NCBI GenBank assembly: GCA_963590855.1
Contig: CAVAQT010000010.1
Coordinates: 12,043 to 76,042, forward strand
Direction: 5' to 3'
From: Ruminococcus_C sp963590855
Lineage (GTDB): Bacteria; Bacillota; Clostridia; Oscillospirales; Ruminococcaceae
DNA: 64,000 nt
A program made the position numbers and the translations under genes. How positions within the stretch are numbered: position 1 is the stretch's first letter; every line of letters begins with the position of its first letter. The notes beneath the pieces are model-generated. The model ran no database searches and was not told where the DNA came from. It saw only the letters and a program-made list of their open reading frames with translations. This document shows positions 1-10,942 of this stretch, in pieces.

Positions 1-1571
1 TCCACATAGGCATCCGCAGAAAGCGCGAAAATATAGACCGATGCAGCATCCATCCGCGATAGTTCCCGGATTGCTTTGGCGGCTTCTCTGCCGTTCATCT
101 CCGGCATCTGCACATCCATCAAAATCAAATCGTAGTAATGTTCCGGACTGGCTGCAAACATCTCCACGGCGATCTTGCCGTTTTCTGCCACATCCACTGC
201 CGCGCCCTCTTCCTGTAGGATATCCACTGCAATTTCGGCGTTGATCTCATTGTCCTCCGCCAAAAGGATGTGCTTTCCGGCATAGGTAAACTCTGCCGTT
301 TCCGAATCGTGCCGCCGAACCGGCGCTGGCTGGATCTGCCGGATCTGTGCCGCATCCGCCAGCGGCAGAGACAGAAACACGCTGAAATCCGAGCCGCTTC
401 CCGGCATGCTGTTGATGACGATCGTACCGCCCATAATCCGGACAATGCTGTCTGTGATCGCCATACCCAGACCGCTTCCGCCGTATTTACGGGTAATCTT
501 TCGGCTTTCCTGCTCAAAGGGCAAAAAGATCTTTTCCAGAAACGCCGGGTCGATGCCAATACCAGTATCATGCACCTTAATCAGAAGATCCATTTTCTGT
601 TTCTCCTGGAGCATCTTCTGGAATGTCACAGTGATCTCCCCTTCTGTCGTAAACTTCACTGCATTGGACAGCAGATTCGTCAACACCTGACACAGACGGA
701 TCTCATCGGCAACAACATAATAGGTATCAAAATCCTGAAAAGTGATGGCAAAATGAATCTGTTTTGCTTCCACAGTCTCCTGGAACATATGCCGCAGCTT
801 TTCGGCAACGCAGCGCAGATCCAGCGGTTTTTCCTCCAGTTCCAGCTTTCCGGCTTCAATGCGGGAAAGATCCAGAATATCATTGATGATGGAAAGCAGA
901 TACTGTGCCAGATTGTCTGCCTCGTTCAGATATTCCAGAGCCTTCGGGTTCTGGCTGCACTGCTTTTTCGTCAGCGACAGCATGCCGATGATCCCGTTCA
1001 TCGGTGTGCGGATCTCATGAGACATCCGGGAGAGGAACTGAGATTTGGTAAAGCTTTCGCTCTCCACCTGTCTGATCTGATTTTCCAATGCAAAGCAGGC
1101 GTTTTTATACGTTGTGATTTCGGTAAACAAAAACAGATCCCTGTGCGCCTTTGCATCCCGCACCACATGCAGCGCAAACCAGCGCTGAGAATCCGACATA
1201 CGAAAATCATAATTCCAACAGGAAACACCGTCCCAACTGCGGTATTGTGCAAACAGCATGTGATTCTCATCCAGATTGTCCAGCAGCGCAATGTCTCCGC
1301 TGACATCCTGAAATGACACACCCAGCAGTGCTTCAAAATTATCCGAAGCATACACCGGGAACGTATCCTCAGAGCGTACCAGAAGCACTGCACTTTGCAG
1401 ATCACGGAACGAGATCTCCTGCACAGGATGCTCCTGCTTTCCGCTGCGTTTTCCTGTGGCTCTCTGGCGAAATGCACCGCAAAGCAGAAGAACTGCAAAC
1501 AGCAATTCCGCCAAGAGCACCAGGATCATCCAGAAATGTACCCCGATTGCCGTGAAAAAGTCATGTATCAT
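1..1571 (-). CDS. Hybrid sensor histidine kinase, 3' end beyond the window
   Basis: Membrane-anchored two-component kinase with an attached receiver domain. Translation from ATG at 1571 is open to base 1 (about 523 residues). One membrane segment lies at about residues 8-33, followed by a PAS-like region (about 55-155), a HisKA domain with SHEIRTP (His about 185), and an HATPase domain with N box (LTNLLSNAVKFT), G1 (DTGIGID) and G2 (GGSGLGMAI). A receiver domain begins at AEDNEINAEIA and carries the phospho-Asp in ILMDVQMPEMNG. The frame is uninterrupted; an earlier suspicion of frameshifts was wrong. A GGAGGG ribosome site precedes the ATG. The C terminus, possibly another receiver or an Hpt domain, is outside the window. 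The input signal is unknown. Confidence 0.9.
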   Translation of the reverse strand, partial: MIHDFFTAIGVHFWMILVLLAELLFAVLLLCGAFRQRATGKRSGKQEHPVQEISFRDLQSAVLLVRSEDTFPVYASDNFEALLGVSFQDVSGDIALLDNLDENHMLFAQYRSWDGVSCWNYDFRMSDSQRWFALHVVRDAKAHRDLFLFTEITTYKNACFALENQIRQVESESFTKSQFLSRMSHEIRTPMNGIIGMLSLTKKQCSQNPKALEYLNEADNLAQYLLSIINDILDLSRIEAGKLELEEKPLDLRCVAEKLRHMFQETVEAKQIHFAITFQDFDTYYVVADEIRLCQVLTNLLSNAVKFTTEGEITVTFQKMLQEKQKMDLLIKVHDTGIGIDPAFLEKIFLPFEQESRKITRKYGGSGLGMAITDSIVRIMGGTIVINSMPGSGSDFSVFLSLPLADAAQIRQIQPAPVRRHDSETAEFTYAGKHILLAEDNEINAEIAVDILQEEGAAVDVAENGKIAVEMFAASPEHYYDLILMDVQMPEMNGREAAKAIRELSRMDAASVYIFALSADAYV

Positions 1572-1687
1572 GCTTTTCCCTCCCCCTCAAGATTGCCGTA
1601 TCTCAGAAGCCTTGTGCAGCACCGCCGCAGCTTTTGAAACACGCACAAATCCCTGCTTTTATGACAAAATCATACATTTATATTTTC

Positions 1688-1749
1688 ATTATACCGTTTT
1701 TTAAGTAAAAGTGAAACAATCATAAAGTATCTAAAAAGTTAACTTTTTA
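1688..1749 (-). promoter_or_regulatory. Histidine kinase promoter region with an 18-bp perfect palindrome
   Basis: A TATAAT box lies at 1693-1688 on the minus strand, about 115 nt upstream of the kinase start; no good -35 is visible 17 bp upstream of it. At 1732-1749 lies the perfect palindrome TAAAAAGTTAACTTTTTA, upstream of the position of the -35. It could bind a dimeric regulator, perhaps the cognate response regulator. The rest of the gap 1572-1781 is AT-rich and shows no gene. Confidence 0.5.
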
Positions 1750-1781
1750 CTTTCCAAAAAATCATTATTTTTTCATTTCAG

Positions 1782-1818
1782 AAAAACGAGACACCTCCTG
1801 ATAAGATGCCTCGTTTTT
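1782..1818 (-). terminator. Terminator at the trailer end of the CRISPR array
   Basis: Arms AAAAACGAGACA (1782-1793) and TGCCTCGTTTTT (1807-1818) form a 12-bp stem with one mismatch. Read on the minus strand it ends in a U-run directly after the last, decayed repeat, so it should terminate the pre-crRNA before the histidine kinase gene. Confidence 0.75.
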
Positions 1819-2582
1819 ACATGCTTCGCACGTCTGTGTGGGGCGTGACCTGTCGATGCCGGAAAATTCCGGCGGCTGGCGAATCATTTCAACTCACACG
1901 CCCGCGTGGGGCGTGACGAATTTCGACGAATCGCCGGTAATGGTTGCCGAATTTCAACTCACACGCCCCACGTGGGGCGTAACCGGGTTTGTCGGCGGCA
2001 TTGAAAGCTTTATTCACAATTTCAACTCACACGCCCCGCGTGGGGCGTGACATTTTTTTGCTCCTCTCCGTGCAAGTCCTTAACATTTCAACTCACACGC
2101 CCGCGTGGGGCGTGACCCGGGCATGGGTGTATGTGTGGAAATGTCGGGTAATTTCAACTCACACGCCCGCATGGGGCGTGACTTGATGGCAATTGGTGTG
2201 AAGTTATTCAATACAAAATTTCAACTCACACGCCCGCGTGGGGCGTGACCGGTCACTGTGCCGCTGTCGGGCACAGTTCCCGATTTCAACTCACACGCCC
2301 GCGTGGGGCGTGACCGCCCCAATTCTGGGGCAGTTATTACTATTGTATCCATTTCAACTCACACGCCCGCGTGGGGCGTGACAACTTTGCTTGGCTTTAG
2401 AACGGCTCAATGCGTTCATTTCAACTCACACGCCCGCGTGGGGCGTGACTGGCGTCATTACTGGGCTTGGCTTTTCGGAGTGTTATTTCAACTCACACGC
2501 CCGCGTGGGGCGTGACAAACTATACATAATGACGAAAAAAGCTTACATCAATTTCAACTCACACGCCCGCGTGGGGCGTGAC

Positions 2583-2880
2583 ACAATAGCTGATAAATTG
2601 CAATTGGTGTACGACAATTTCAACTCACACGCCCGCGTGGGGCGTGACTGCTTACGCTGGTTTTGTTGGTCTTGGAACATTTATTTCAACTCACACGCCC
2701 GCGTGGGGCGTGACACAATAGCTGATAAATTGCAATTGGTGTACGACAATTTCAACTCACACGCCCGCGTGGGGCGTGACTGCTTACGCTGGTTTTGTTG
2801 GTCTTGGAACATTTATTTCAACTCACACGCCCGCGTGGGGCGTGACACAATAGCTGATAAATTGCAATTGGTGTACGACA
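2583..2880 (-). repeat. Tandem duplication of a two-spacer unit in the array (C-D-C-D-C)
   Basis: Spacer C (2583-2616) and spacer D (2649-2692) alternate, giving the order C, D, C, D, C between the repeats at 2551 and 2881. The copies look identical, so recombination between repeats that amplified a spacer pair is the simplest explanation. Confidence 0.9.
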
Positions 2881-5800
2881 ATTTCAACTCACACGCCCGC
2901 GTGGGGCGTGACGACGGGCGATATCAATATGAACACAAACAAAAAAGATTTCAACTCACACGCCCGCGTGGGGCGTGACTCTTCCCACCCCCTCTCGAAC
3001 CTGTACAATTCCATTTCAACTCACACGCCCGCGTGGGGCGTGACCGGCTGCAATTTTACAGGTAAAATTGGACGCGCTATTTCAACTCACACGCCCGCGT
3101 GGGGCGTGACATTGTAGCAGACAAATTTTTAATGGCATCAGCATATTTCAACTCACACGCCCGCGTGGGGCGTGACTTTTGAACCATCAATTTTGCTCAT
3201 GACCATTCCCAAATTTCAACTCACACGCCCGCGTGGGGCGTGACACCCTCATTTTCATTGTATCATTGCAGTAAATAAATTTCAACTCACACGCCCGCGT
3301 GGGGCGTGACTGATATTGCTTCGGAAACAAAAGAGCGAACCGGAATTTCAACTCACACGCCCGCGTGGGGCGTGACGTTGGGCTGTAACAGCACCAAAGG
3401 ATTTGCCGGATTTCAACTCACACGCCCGCGTGGGGCGTGACGGAACTTACTCTTGAAAGTGTGGCAACTCTGGATATTTCAACTCACACGCCCGCGTGGG
3501 GCGTGACGGTACACATCTGACATTCAATGTCTATAACGGCATTTCAACTCACACGCCCGCGTGGGGCGTGACGACCGGTGAAAGAATTCCCGGCGAGATC
3601 GTGAAAATTTCAACTCACACGCCCGCGTGGGGCGTGACCATCTGATTTTTCAAACTGAAAACCAGATTTTTTCAATTTCAACTCACACGCCCGCGTGGGG
3701 CGTGACCTAATAAAGTAGTACACCATCCACCCCATCATTATTTCAACTCACACGCCCGCGTGGGGCGTGACTGCAAAAAATATGTTGTACACCCTTTATT
3801 TTTCAATTTCAACTCACACGCCCGCGTGGGGCGTGACGGAATCCGGTTGGCATCTTAACACGGAACAACATGATTTCAACTCACACGCCCGCGTGGGGCG
3901 TGACACAATAGCCTATTTTAGCTATATTGCACTAAAAAATTTCAACTCACACGCCCGCGTGGGGCGTGACCCGCGGAGGAATGCCAGGAGTTATCAATGT
4001 GGGAAATTTCAACTCACACGCCCGCGTGGGGCGTGACTTAGTGTACTGGTGGAGTAAGTACAATTGTTGAAATTTCAACTCACACGCCCGCGTGGGGCGT
4101 GACGGGTTGTATGGCGGCAAATCAATATTCGGTGGTATTTCAACTCACACGCCCGCGTGGGGCGTGACTGTGTGGTAATTTCTTTTTACTTATGAGCATT
4201 TACATTTCAACTCACACGCCCGCGTGGGGCGTGACCTCGTCTATTCGTGAGCTTGATGCTTGGTGCGGCATTTCAACTCACACGCCCGCGTGGGGCGTGA
4301 CACGATACTATCTGGAATATGTGGCTGACATATTAATTTCAACTCACACGCCCGCGTGGGGCGTGACAAACAGCATAAACTGTCGAGATATGCCAGCCCT
4401 TATTTCAACTCACACGCCCGCGTGGGGCGTGACTGTTTGTGTGGGTCAAGCGTTACCTTTCTACGAATTTCAACTCACACGCCCGCGTGGGGCGTGACCG
4501 TATGCGGTGACGTGCGAGGTCAGAGAGACGGGAATTTCAACTCACACGCCCGCGTGGGGCGTGACAGTTAAGTTGATGAGAACCATCACAAAACCAACCA
4601 TTTCAACTCACACGCCCGCGTGGGGCGTGACGTATATTCCTGGACAACAGTATCATCAGTACAAAATTTCAACTCACACGCCCGCGTGGGGCGTGACTAA
4701 GACAGCCCAAGACGTTTCAAGTCAAAAGAAATTTCAACTCACACGCCCGCGTGGGGCGTGACAGCCCAGCAGCGTGCATATTTTGTCAATAGTTGCCATT
4801 TCAACTCACACGCCCGCGTGGGGCGTGACACATTTCTTTCGTAGGATAGACAAGGAATAACCATTTCAACTCACACGCCCGCGTGGGGCGTGACATCATT
4901 CAACGGTTATTTCGGAATGGTTTTCGATATTTCAACTCACACGCCCGCGTGGGGCGTGACGCAATCAAGCTGGATTCTACCAGCTGGCGTAAAGATTTCA
5001 ACTCACACGCCCGCGTGGGGCGTGACCCGGGTGATATTTTGGAATGGATACCAGACGATGCATTTCAACTCACACGCCCGCGTGGGGCGTGACCTGATTT
5101 CCGTTATCCTTGTACTTGCCCTGAAAATTTCAACTCACACGCCCGCGTGGGGCGTGACATATGATGTGCAAAAAGCATGGCATCACCGCACATTTCAACT
5201 CACACGCCCGCGTGGGGCGTGACATGCAGGTTTCCAGCGGTCACCTGCACCCGGCTAATTTCAACTCACACGCCCGCGTGGGGCGTGACTTTTTAAGATT
5301 TCCATACTGTTTTACCTCCATATATTTCAACTCACACGCCCGCGTGGGGCGTGACTATGGTCTGGAGATCGCCTTTATAGACTGGATGCATTTCAACTCA
5401 CACGCCCGCGTGGGGCGTGACTTTCGATAAAGGATTTTATTATCCGGGTTGACAAATTTCAACTCACACGCCCGCGTGGGGCGTGACCACCCTCATTTTC
5501 ATTGTATCATTGCAGTAAATAAATTTCAACTCACACGCCCGCGTGGGGCGTGACGTAGCATTTGGCGGAGTAATGAAAGAGTGGCACATTTCAACTCACA
5601 CGCCCGCGTGGGGCGTGACAGCAGACTCCGGGTAAACAATAAATAACCAATTACATTTCAACTCACACGCCCGCGTGGGGCGTGACGGTTATTCCATGTT
5701 TATTCGTTCCGGTGATTCCATTTCAACTCACACGCCCGCGTGGGGCGTGACCATACCAATCAGACCGCCACAAACGGGAATAGTCATTTCAACTCACACG

Positions 5801-7071
5801 CCCGCGTGGGGCGTGACTCCGTAGCATCTGCGTTAACATCTGCATCATGCAATTTCAACTCACACGCCCGCGTGGGGCGTGACTCCCAATATTGCATTAT
5901 ACCTCATCCTTTTTCAATTTCAACTCACACGCCCGCGTGGGGCGTGACGCCAGTGGAACGCACCAGGGCGGCGAGAATGGAACATTTCAACTCACACGCC
6001 CGCGTGGGGCGTGACAGATTGAGAAGTTTTAGAATTGCGTCCATCATGGATTTCAACTCACACGCCCGCGTGGGGCGTGACTATTGCACCAGCTGTACCC
6101 AAACAGTAATAAAAAATTTCAACTCACACGCCCGCGTGGGGCGTGACTCGGGCGATAAAAAATCACATCATGCCCATCATATTTCAACTCACACGCCCGC
6201 GTGGGGCGTGACGGTCACTCTGAATCGGTGGAACTGCTCACTTCTATTTCAACTCACACGCCCGCGTGGGGCGTGACATCACCGGAACGAATAAACATGG
6301 AATAACCCTTTAATTTCAACTCACACGCCCGCGTGGGGCGTGACCCAGAATTTGTAAGCAAAAATCGCCATAGACCACAATTTCAACTCACACGCCCGCG
6401 TGGGGCGTGACGCTCCGCTGGCGCAACGTCTCCACCGTCTCCCAATTTCAACTCACACGCCCGCGTGGGGCGTGACTGTCCCAATATTGCATTATACCTC
6501 ATCCTTTTTCAATTTCAACTCACACGCCCGCGTGGGGCGTGACTCAGAAAATCATCTATGATATTCGTATTAATTTATTTCAACTCACACGCCCGCGTGG
6601 GGCGTGACATGATGCGGATGTTAACGCAGATGCGACAGAAAAAAATTTCAACTCACACGCCCGCGTGGGGCGTGACCGTTTTCTCGTGCTGTTAATGGGT
6701 CTTTTCCTATTATTTCAACTCACACGCCCGCGTGGGGCGTGACGTAGGTGTATTTTTTTGTGACTGACCATGAAAAAATTTCAACTCACACGCCCGCGTG
6801 GGGCGTGACTGAAATGTCGGCAACAGTACTCAAAATCTGATCAATTTCAACTCACACGCCCGCGTGGGGCGTGACTTGTAAACGAAGATAAAATCTTTTG
6901 AAAACAACGAATTTCAACTCACACGCCCGCGTGGGGCGTGACGTTACAACTGTAGTAACTGCCGCCGCCAGCGGAATTTCAACTCACACGCCCGCGTGGG
7001 GCGTGACCGGTGTCAACGTCCAGAATATCACCACTCCGCATTTCAACTCACACGCCCGCGTGGGGCGTGAC

Positions 7072-7636
7072 TTAATCGGGCGCCGATTGATACTGAATTA
7101 ACCGATTTCAACTCACACGCCCGCGTGGGGCGTGACCTACTCCACGCAGATTTGAACCGAATTTTGATTCTATTTCAACTCACACGCCCGCGTGGGGCGT
7201 GACCTTAATCGGGCGCCGATTGATACTGAATTAACCGATTTCAACTCACACGCCCGCGTGGGGCGTGACCTACTCCACGCAGATTTGAACCGAATTTTGA
7301 TTCTATTTCAACTCACACGCCCGCGTGGGGCGTGACCTTAATCGGGCGCCGATTGATACTGAATTAACCGATTTCAACTCACACGCCCGCGTGGGGCGTG
7401 ACCTACTCCACGCAGATTTGAACCGAATTTTGATTCTATTTCAACTCACACGCCCGCGTGGGGCGTGACCTTAATCGGGCGCCGATTGATACTGAATTAA
7501 CCGATTTCAACTCACACGCCCGCGTGGGGCGTGACCTACTCCACGCAGATTTGAACCGAATTTTGATTCTATTTCAACTCACACGCCCGCGTGGGGCGTG
7601 ACCTTAATCGGGCGCCGATTGATACTGAATTAACCG
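7072..7636 (-). repeat. Tandem duplication of a two-spacer unit in the array (A-B, 4.5 copies)
   Basis: Spacer A (contains GGGCGCCGATTGATACTG) and spacer B (contains CCACGCAGATTTGAACCG) alternate as A-B-A-B-A-B-A-B-A. The first A (7072-7104) is one base shorter at the end next to the GTGAC side than the later copies. This is array growth by recombination rather than by nine separate acquisitions. Confidence 0.92.
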
Positions 7637-9449
7637 ATTTCAACTCACACGCCCGCGTGGGGCGTGACATACCATGCTTGCAAGCTTAATTTTATTTTAG
7701 CTGATTTCAACTCACACGCCCGCGTGGGGCGTGACATTTGCTGGCGTTTCTTCAAGTCGGCTGCCAACTATTTCAACTCACACGCCCGCGTGGGGCGTGA
7801 CAACTGGAAAATCATTGCACGTGTGCGATGATATCATTTCAACTCACACGCCCGCGTGGGGCGTGACCTTGTTCTTTCTTTTGGTACTTTTTCTTCTTAT
7901 ATTTCAACTCACACGCCCGCGTGGGGCGTGACACAACACCTTGATTATATGACGCTTTATCAGAAAATTTCAACTCACACGCCCGCGTGGGGCGTGACAT
8001 TCCGGCGGCGTATGCGGTGACGTGCGAGGTCAATTTCAACTCACACGCCCGCGTGGGGCGTGACGAAATAATTTCTTGCTTGTGTTCCTGGAGAAAAGCA
8101 TTTCAACTCACACGCCCGCGTGGGGCGTGACATGAACGCACAGGCGAAGCGTTCAAGGTCATCAATTTCAACTCACACGCCCGCGTGGGGCGTGACCGAC
8201 GGCGAGACCACGCAGATGATCTGGGTGGAAATTTCAACTCACACGCCCGCGTGGGGCGTGACAACGCAAAAGAGGACGCAAAGAAGGTAAGAACAAATTT
8301 CAACTCACACGCCCGCGTGGGGCGTGACATCACCGTTGACTGTATTAAGGTTGCCTTCCACATTTCAACTCACACGCCCGCGTGGGGCGTGACCGTGGCA
8401 GTGTGGTATAATGATAATATCAACCGGAATTTCAACTCACACGCCCGCGTGGGGCGTGACCGGTCATCAAAAGAAAGAGCCTGGGTATCTTGTATTTCAA
8501 CTCACACGCCCGCGTGGGGCGTGACGCGTATGACCCATAATCACGTTACCATGCTTATCCATTTCAACTCACACGCCCGCGTGGGGCGTGACTTGTCTGT
8601 GCTGACATCTGTTGCAGGACTGCCGGATTTCAACTCACACGCCCGCGTGGGGCGTGACTGGCGGTTGATATTGTGCCGTTTCTGGGTGGTTATTTCAACT
8701 CACACGCCCGCGTGGGGCGTGACTGACATCCGCATCATGTAACGGTGATTCAATCCATTTCAACTCACACGCCCGCGTGGGGCGTGACCGTACCGCTGGC
8801 GCAACGTCTCTACCGTCTCCCAATTTCAACTCACACGCCCGCGTGGGGCGTGACGATGGTGGTGGCGGTCATCGTGGTGACATCATCATTTCAACTCACA
8901 CGCCCGCGTGGGGCGTGACACGTGATTATGGGTCATACGCTGATTGTTATAGACATTTCAACTCACACGCCCGCGTGGGGCGTGACGAATAACACCGGCA
9001 CCACCGGAAGTATAAAAATTATTTCAACTCACACGCCCGCGTGGGGCGTGACTACCATGCTTGCAAGCTTAATTTTATTTTAGCTGATTTCAACTCACAC
9101 GCCCGCGTGGGGCGTGACTGCCGCCGCCAGCGGAAAGGGGTCTGTTATGTCTATTTCAACTCACACGCCCGCGTGGGGCGTGACGAATTGCCCGCATTTT
9201 TGGGGATTAGGTACATTTGATTTCAACTCACACGCCCGCGTGGGGCGTGACGGTTTCTGTCCGGTCGCAACGGGCGGAACTGTCATTTCAACTCACACGC
9301 CCGCGTGGGGCGTGACGAACAGTTTGGATAAACGGATTCGTGCCAATTCTATTTCAACTCACACGCCCGCGTGGGGCGTGACACGACACTTAATAGGAAA
9401 AGAACCGTTAACAGCACATTTCAACTCACACGCCCGCGTGGGGCGTGAC

Positions 9450-9618
9450 CCTAGATGTTGTGTCAAAGGGGCACGAAATCATCACGCGAGCGGATTATCC
9501 TATGCAAAATCATACAATTTCGCATAAAATATTTTTATTTCACTTTTTTCCTTTGCGAAGCGCTCCGGAATTTTAGATTATCTGCGGTTCGCAGCCAGAA
9601 GAAGTTTCAGCAAAACAT
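9450..9618 (-). promoter_or_regulatory. CRISPR leader
   Basis: The 169-bp gap between the cas2 stop and the first (newest) repeat is the leader by position. It is AT-rich in its middle and has GATAAT- and TATGAT-like -10 candidates near 9495-9515 on the minus strand, but no convincing -35 at the right distance. An inverted repeat GATTATCTG/CAGATAATC (9576-9584 and 9620-9628) touches the cas2 stop, and a small CTGCG/CGCAG hairpin sits inside it. Confidence 0.7.
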
Positions 9619-9909
9619 TCAGATAATCAGCACGCCTTCTGGGTCATAGGTCTCTTTCGCGCCGAAGTGCTCCACCCGCCTTGCCCAATGATTTCCCAGA
9701 TAATAAAACCGCAGACTATCCTTTTCTTCATCGATCAGTTTCAAAAGCTGATCCTTGACTCTTAAAAATGTACCATAATCCGTGTCTATCTCAAAAACCG
9801 AATTCTGCACGCGCTGCCCATAATTCTGACAAGTCTTTGCCACCTTTCGGAGTCGTGTTCTTCCCTTGGCATCCGTTGTAGACACATCATAGCTTACAAG
9901 CACCATCAT
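9619..9909 (-). CDS. cas2: CRISPR-associated endoribonuclease/integrase subunit Cas2
   Basis: Small ferredoxin-fold protein (96 aa) that bridges two Cas1 dimers to form the spacer-integration complex. The N terminus MMVLVSYDVSTTD carries the conserved Asp of the VSYDVS motif, and the length is typical of the family. It is the last gene of the cas5-cas2 operon, 10 bp after the cas1 stop, and its stop codon is part of a short inverted repeat facing the leader. The next feature downstream is the array, so the adaptation genes sit at the acquisition end. Confidence 0.97.
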   Translation of the reverse strand: MMVLVSYDVSTTDAKGRTRLRKVAKTCQNYGQRVQNSVFEIDTDYGTFLRVKDQLLKLIDEEKDSLRFYYLGNHWARRVEHFGAKETYDPEGVLII

Positions 9910-9919
9910 CGGACATCAC

Positions 9920-10942
9920 CTACTTCATCAGAAAACAAGGATACTCTTCAATTTCTCCTCGGATGTATTTTGCCAGCAGTGCGCTCTGCACATACGGCAA
10001 AAGTCCCGTCTCTATTTTTTCATTCAGATATGGATGTGTCATAATACTGCGCTTTCGCTCCTGCCAGGCGGTCAGGATCTTTTTCCTGCCGTCAGCATTG
10101 AGAAGAACTGCGCCGCTCTCCTGAAATTCAAAATCTTTGCGCGTCAGGATCTTTAAATTGATCTGCGTCAACACGATGCGCTCGGCAATGCAGCGCGTCT
10201 CTTCTATCAAGTCACAGGACAAGCTGCTCCTGCCGGAACGCAGTGCATGATAAAAGCCGTAACAGCTATCCAATCCCACGCTCTCCAGTGCAGAAGTATA
10301 CGCCGTCGTCATGATCGCATACAAAAAGGACAGCGCTGCATTGACCGGATCCAGCGGCGGCTTCTTGGTACGGGCATGCATGCGAAAATCTTCCTTCTGG
10401 TGCAGGATCAGTTGGTTGAACACGCCGAAATATGCCTTTGCACAATTTCCCTCAATGCCCAGCACCATTTCCCGGTCTGTGGTCTGATAGACACGATCAA
10501 TGCCGCTTTCCAAAAACGAGATACAGCTGCTCAGCGCACCGTCTGCATCCAGCTGCGGATTATCGCGTTTAGAGCGCCGGAGCAGATAGCGTGTATTGGA
10601 CAGCTTTGCCGCAACCGTATTCTGCATCAGCAGCGGATCCGGCGAAGCAAACTGCTCAAACTGCGCTTTCCGCAAAAAGATATTTCCTTTGGTTTTTCCC
10701 TGTATGCGCGCCAACAGCTTTCCGTTGGGATGAAAAAAGCACAGGTTTACCCCTCGTTCCGCACACGCACCCATCAGCGCCGGCGAAGCGCCGGGATAGC
10801 TGAAACAATAGATCTCTTCGATGGTGGTAAACGGCATGCGCCTTTTTTCGACGCCGTCACACCGAATCACGACATTTTCGCCGTCCAGAGTCAGATAGGC
10901 GGTCTCATCTAAAATATAGAGCGTATTCTTCAACTTTCGCAT
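9920..10942 (-). CDS. cas1: CRISPR-associated integrase Cas1 (type I-C)
   Basis: Metal-dependent DNA integrase that inserts new spacers at the leader-proximal repeat. I start it at ATG 10942 (MRKLKNTLYILDETAYL), which has GGAGGGG about 7 nt upstream and gives 340 aa; a longer frame reaching 11038 lies inside cas4 and is not supported. The N-terminal beta domain is followed by the helical catalytic domain with ALSFLYAIMTTAYTSALESV and GLDSCYGFYHALRSGR, the region that holds the conserved Glu/His/Asp metal ligands. It overlaps the 3' end of cas4 by 13 bp, suggesting translational coupling. Confidence 0.96.
   Translation of the reverse strand: MRKLKNTLYILDETAYLTLDGENVVIRCDGVEKRRMPFTTIEEIYCFSYPGASPALMGACAERGVNLCFFHPNGKLLARIQGKTKGNIFLRKAQFEQFASPDPLLMQNTVAAKLSNTRYLLRRSKRDNPQLDADGALSSCISFLESGIDRVYQTTDREMVLGIEGNCAKAYFGVFNQLILHQKEDFRMHARTKKPPLDPVNAALSFLYAIMTTAYTSALESVGLDSCYGFYHALRSGRSSLSCDLIEETRCIAERIVLTQINLKILTRKDFEFQESGAVLLNADGRKKILTAWQERKRSIMTHPYLNEKIETGLLPYVQSALLAKYIRGEIEEYPCFLMK

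Larger units (their letters stand above)
1818..9449 (-). CRISPR. Type I-C CRISPR array, 115 repeats plus one decayed terminal repeat
   Basis: On the plus strand the repeat begins ATTTCAACTCACACG and ends GTGGGGCGTGAC (32 nt). In crRNA sense (minus) it starts GTCACGCCCC, contains a CACGCCC/GGGCGTG stem and ends in the 11-nt handle TGAGTTGAAAT, which fits type I-C. I located 115 repeat starts from 1886 to 9418. Spacers are about 33-36 nt. Repeats at 1951 and 2019 are 33 nt, the one at 2151 has a GCATGG variant, and the copy at 1818-1849 is decayed in its handle half; so the trailer is at the low-coordinate end and the leader at 9450 beside cas2. Several spacers are duplicated or overlap (see findings). 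Array-spanning reading frames are not genes. Confidence 0.98.

Noticed and set aside
270..1316. 348-codon plus-strand frame over the histidine kinase
   Set aside because: Antisense to a clear kinase; composition is a shadow of it.
125..1498. Apparent broken kinase made of several short frames at the left edge
   Set aside because: Translating the minus strand from 1571 gives one uninterrupted kinase frame leaving the window; the short frames are in another phase.
1838..9527. Many open frames across the CRISPR array, coding for repeated FNSHARVGRD, STHTPAWGV or RPTRACELK peptides
   Set aside because: They are translations of the 32-nt repeat in different frames; no ribosome sites, and lengths depend on spacer length modulo 3.
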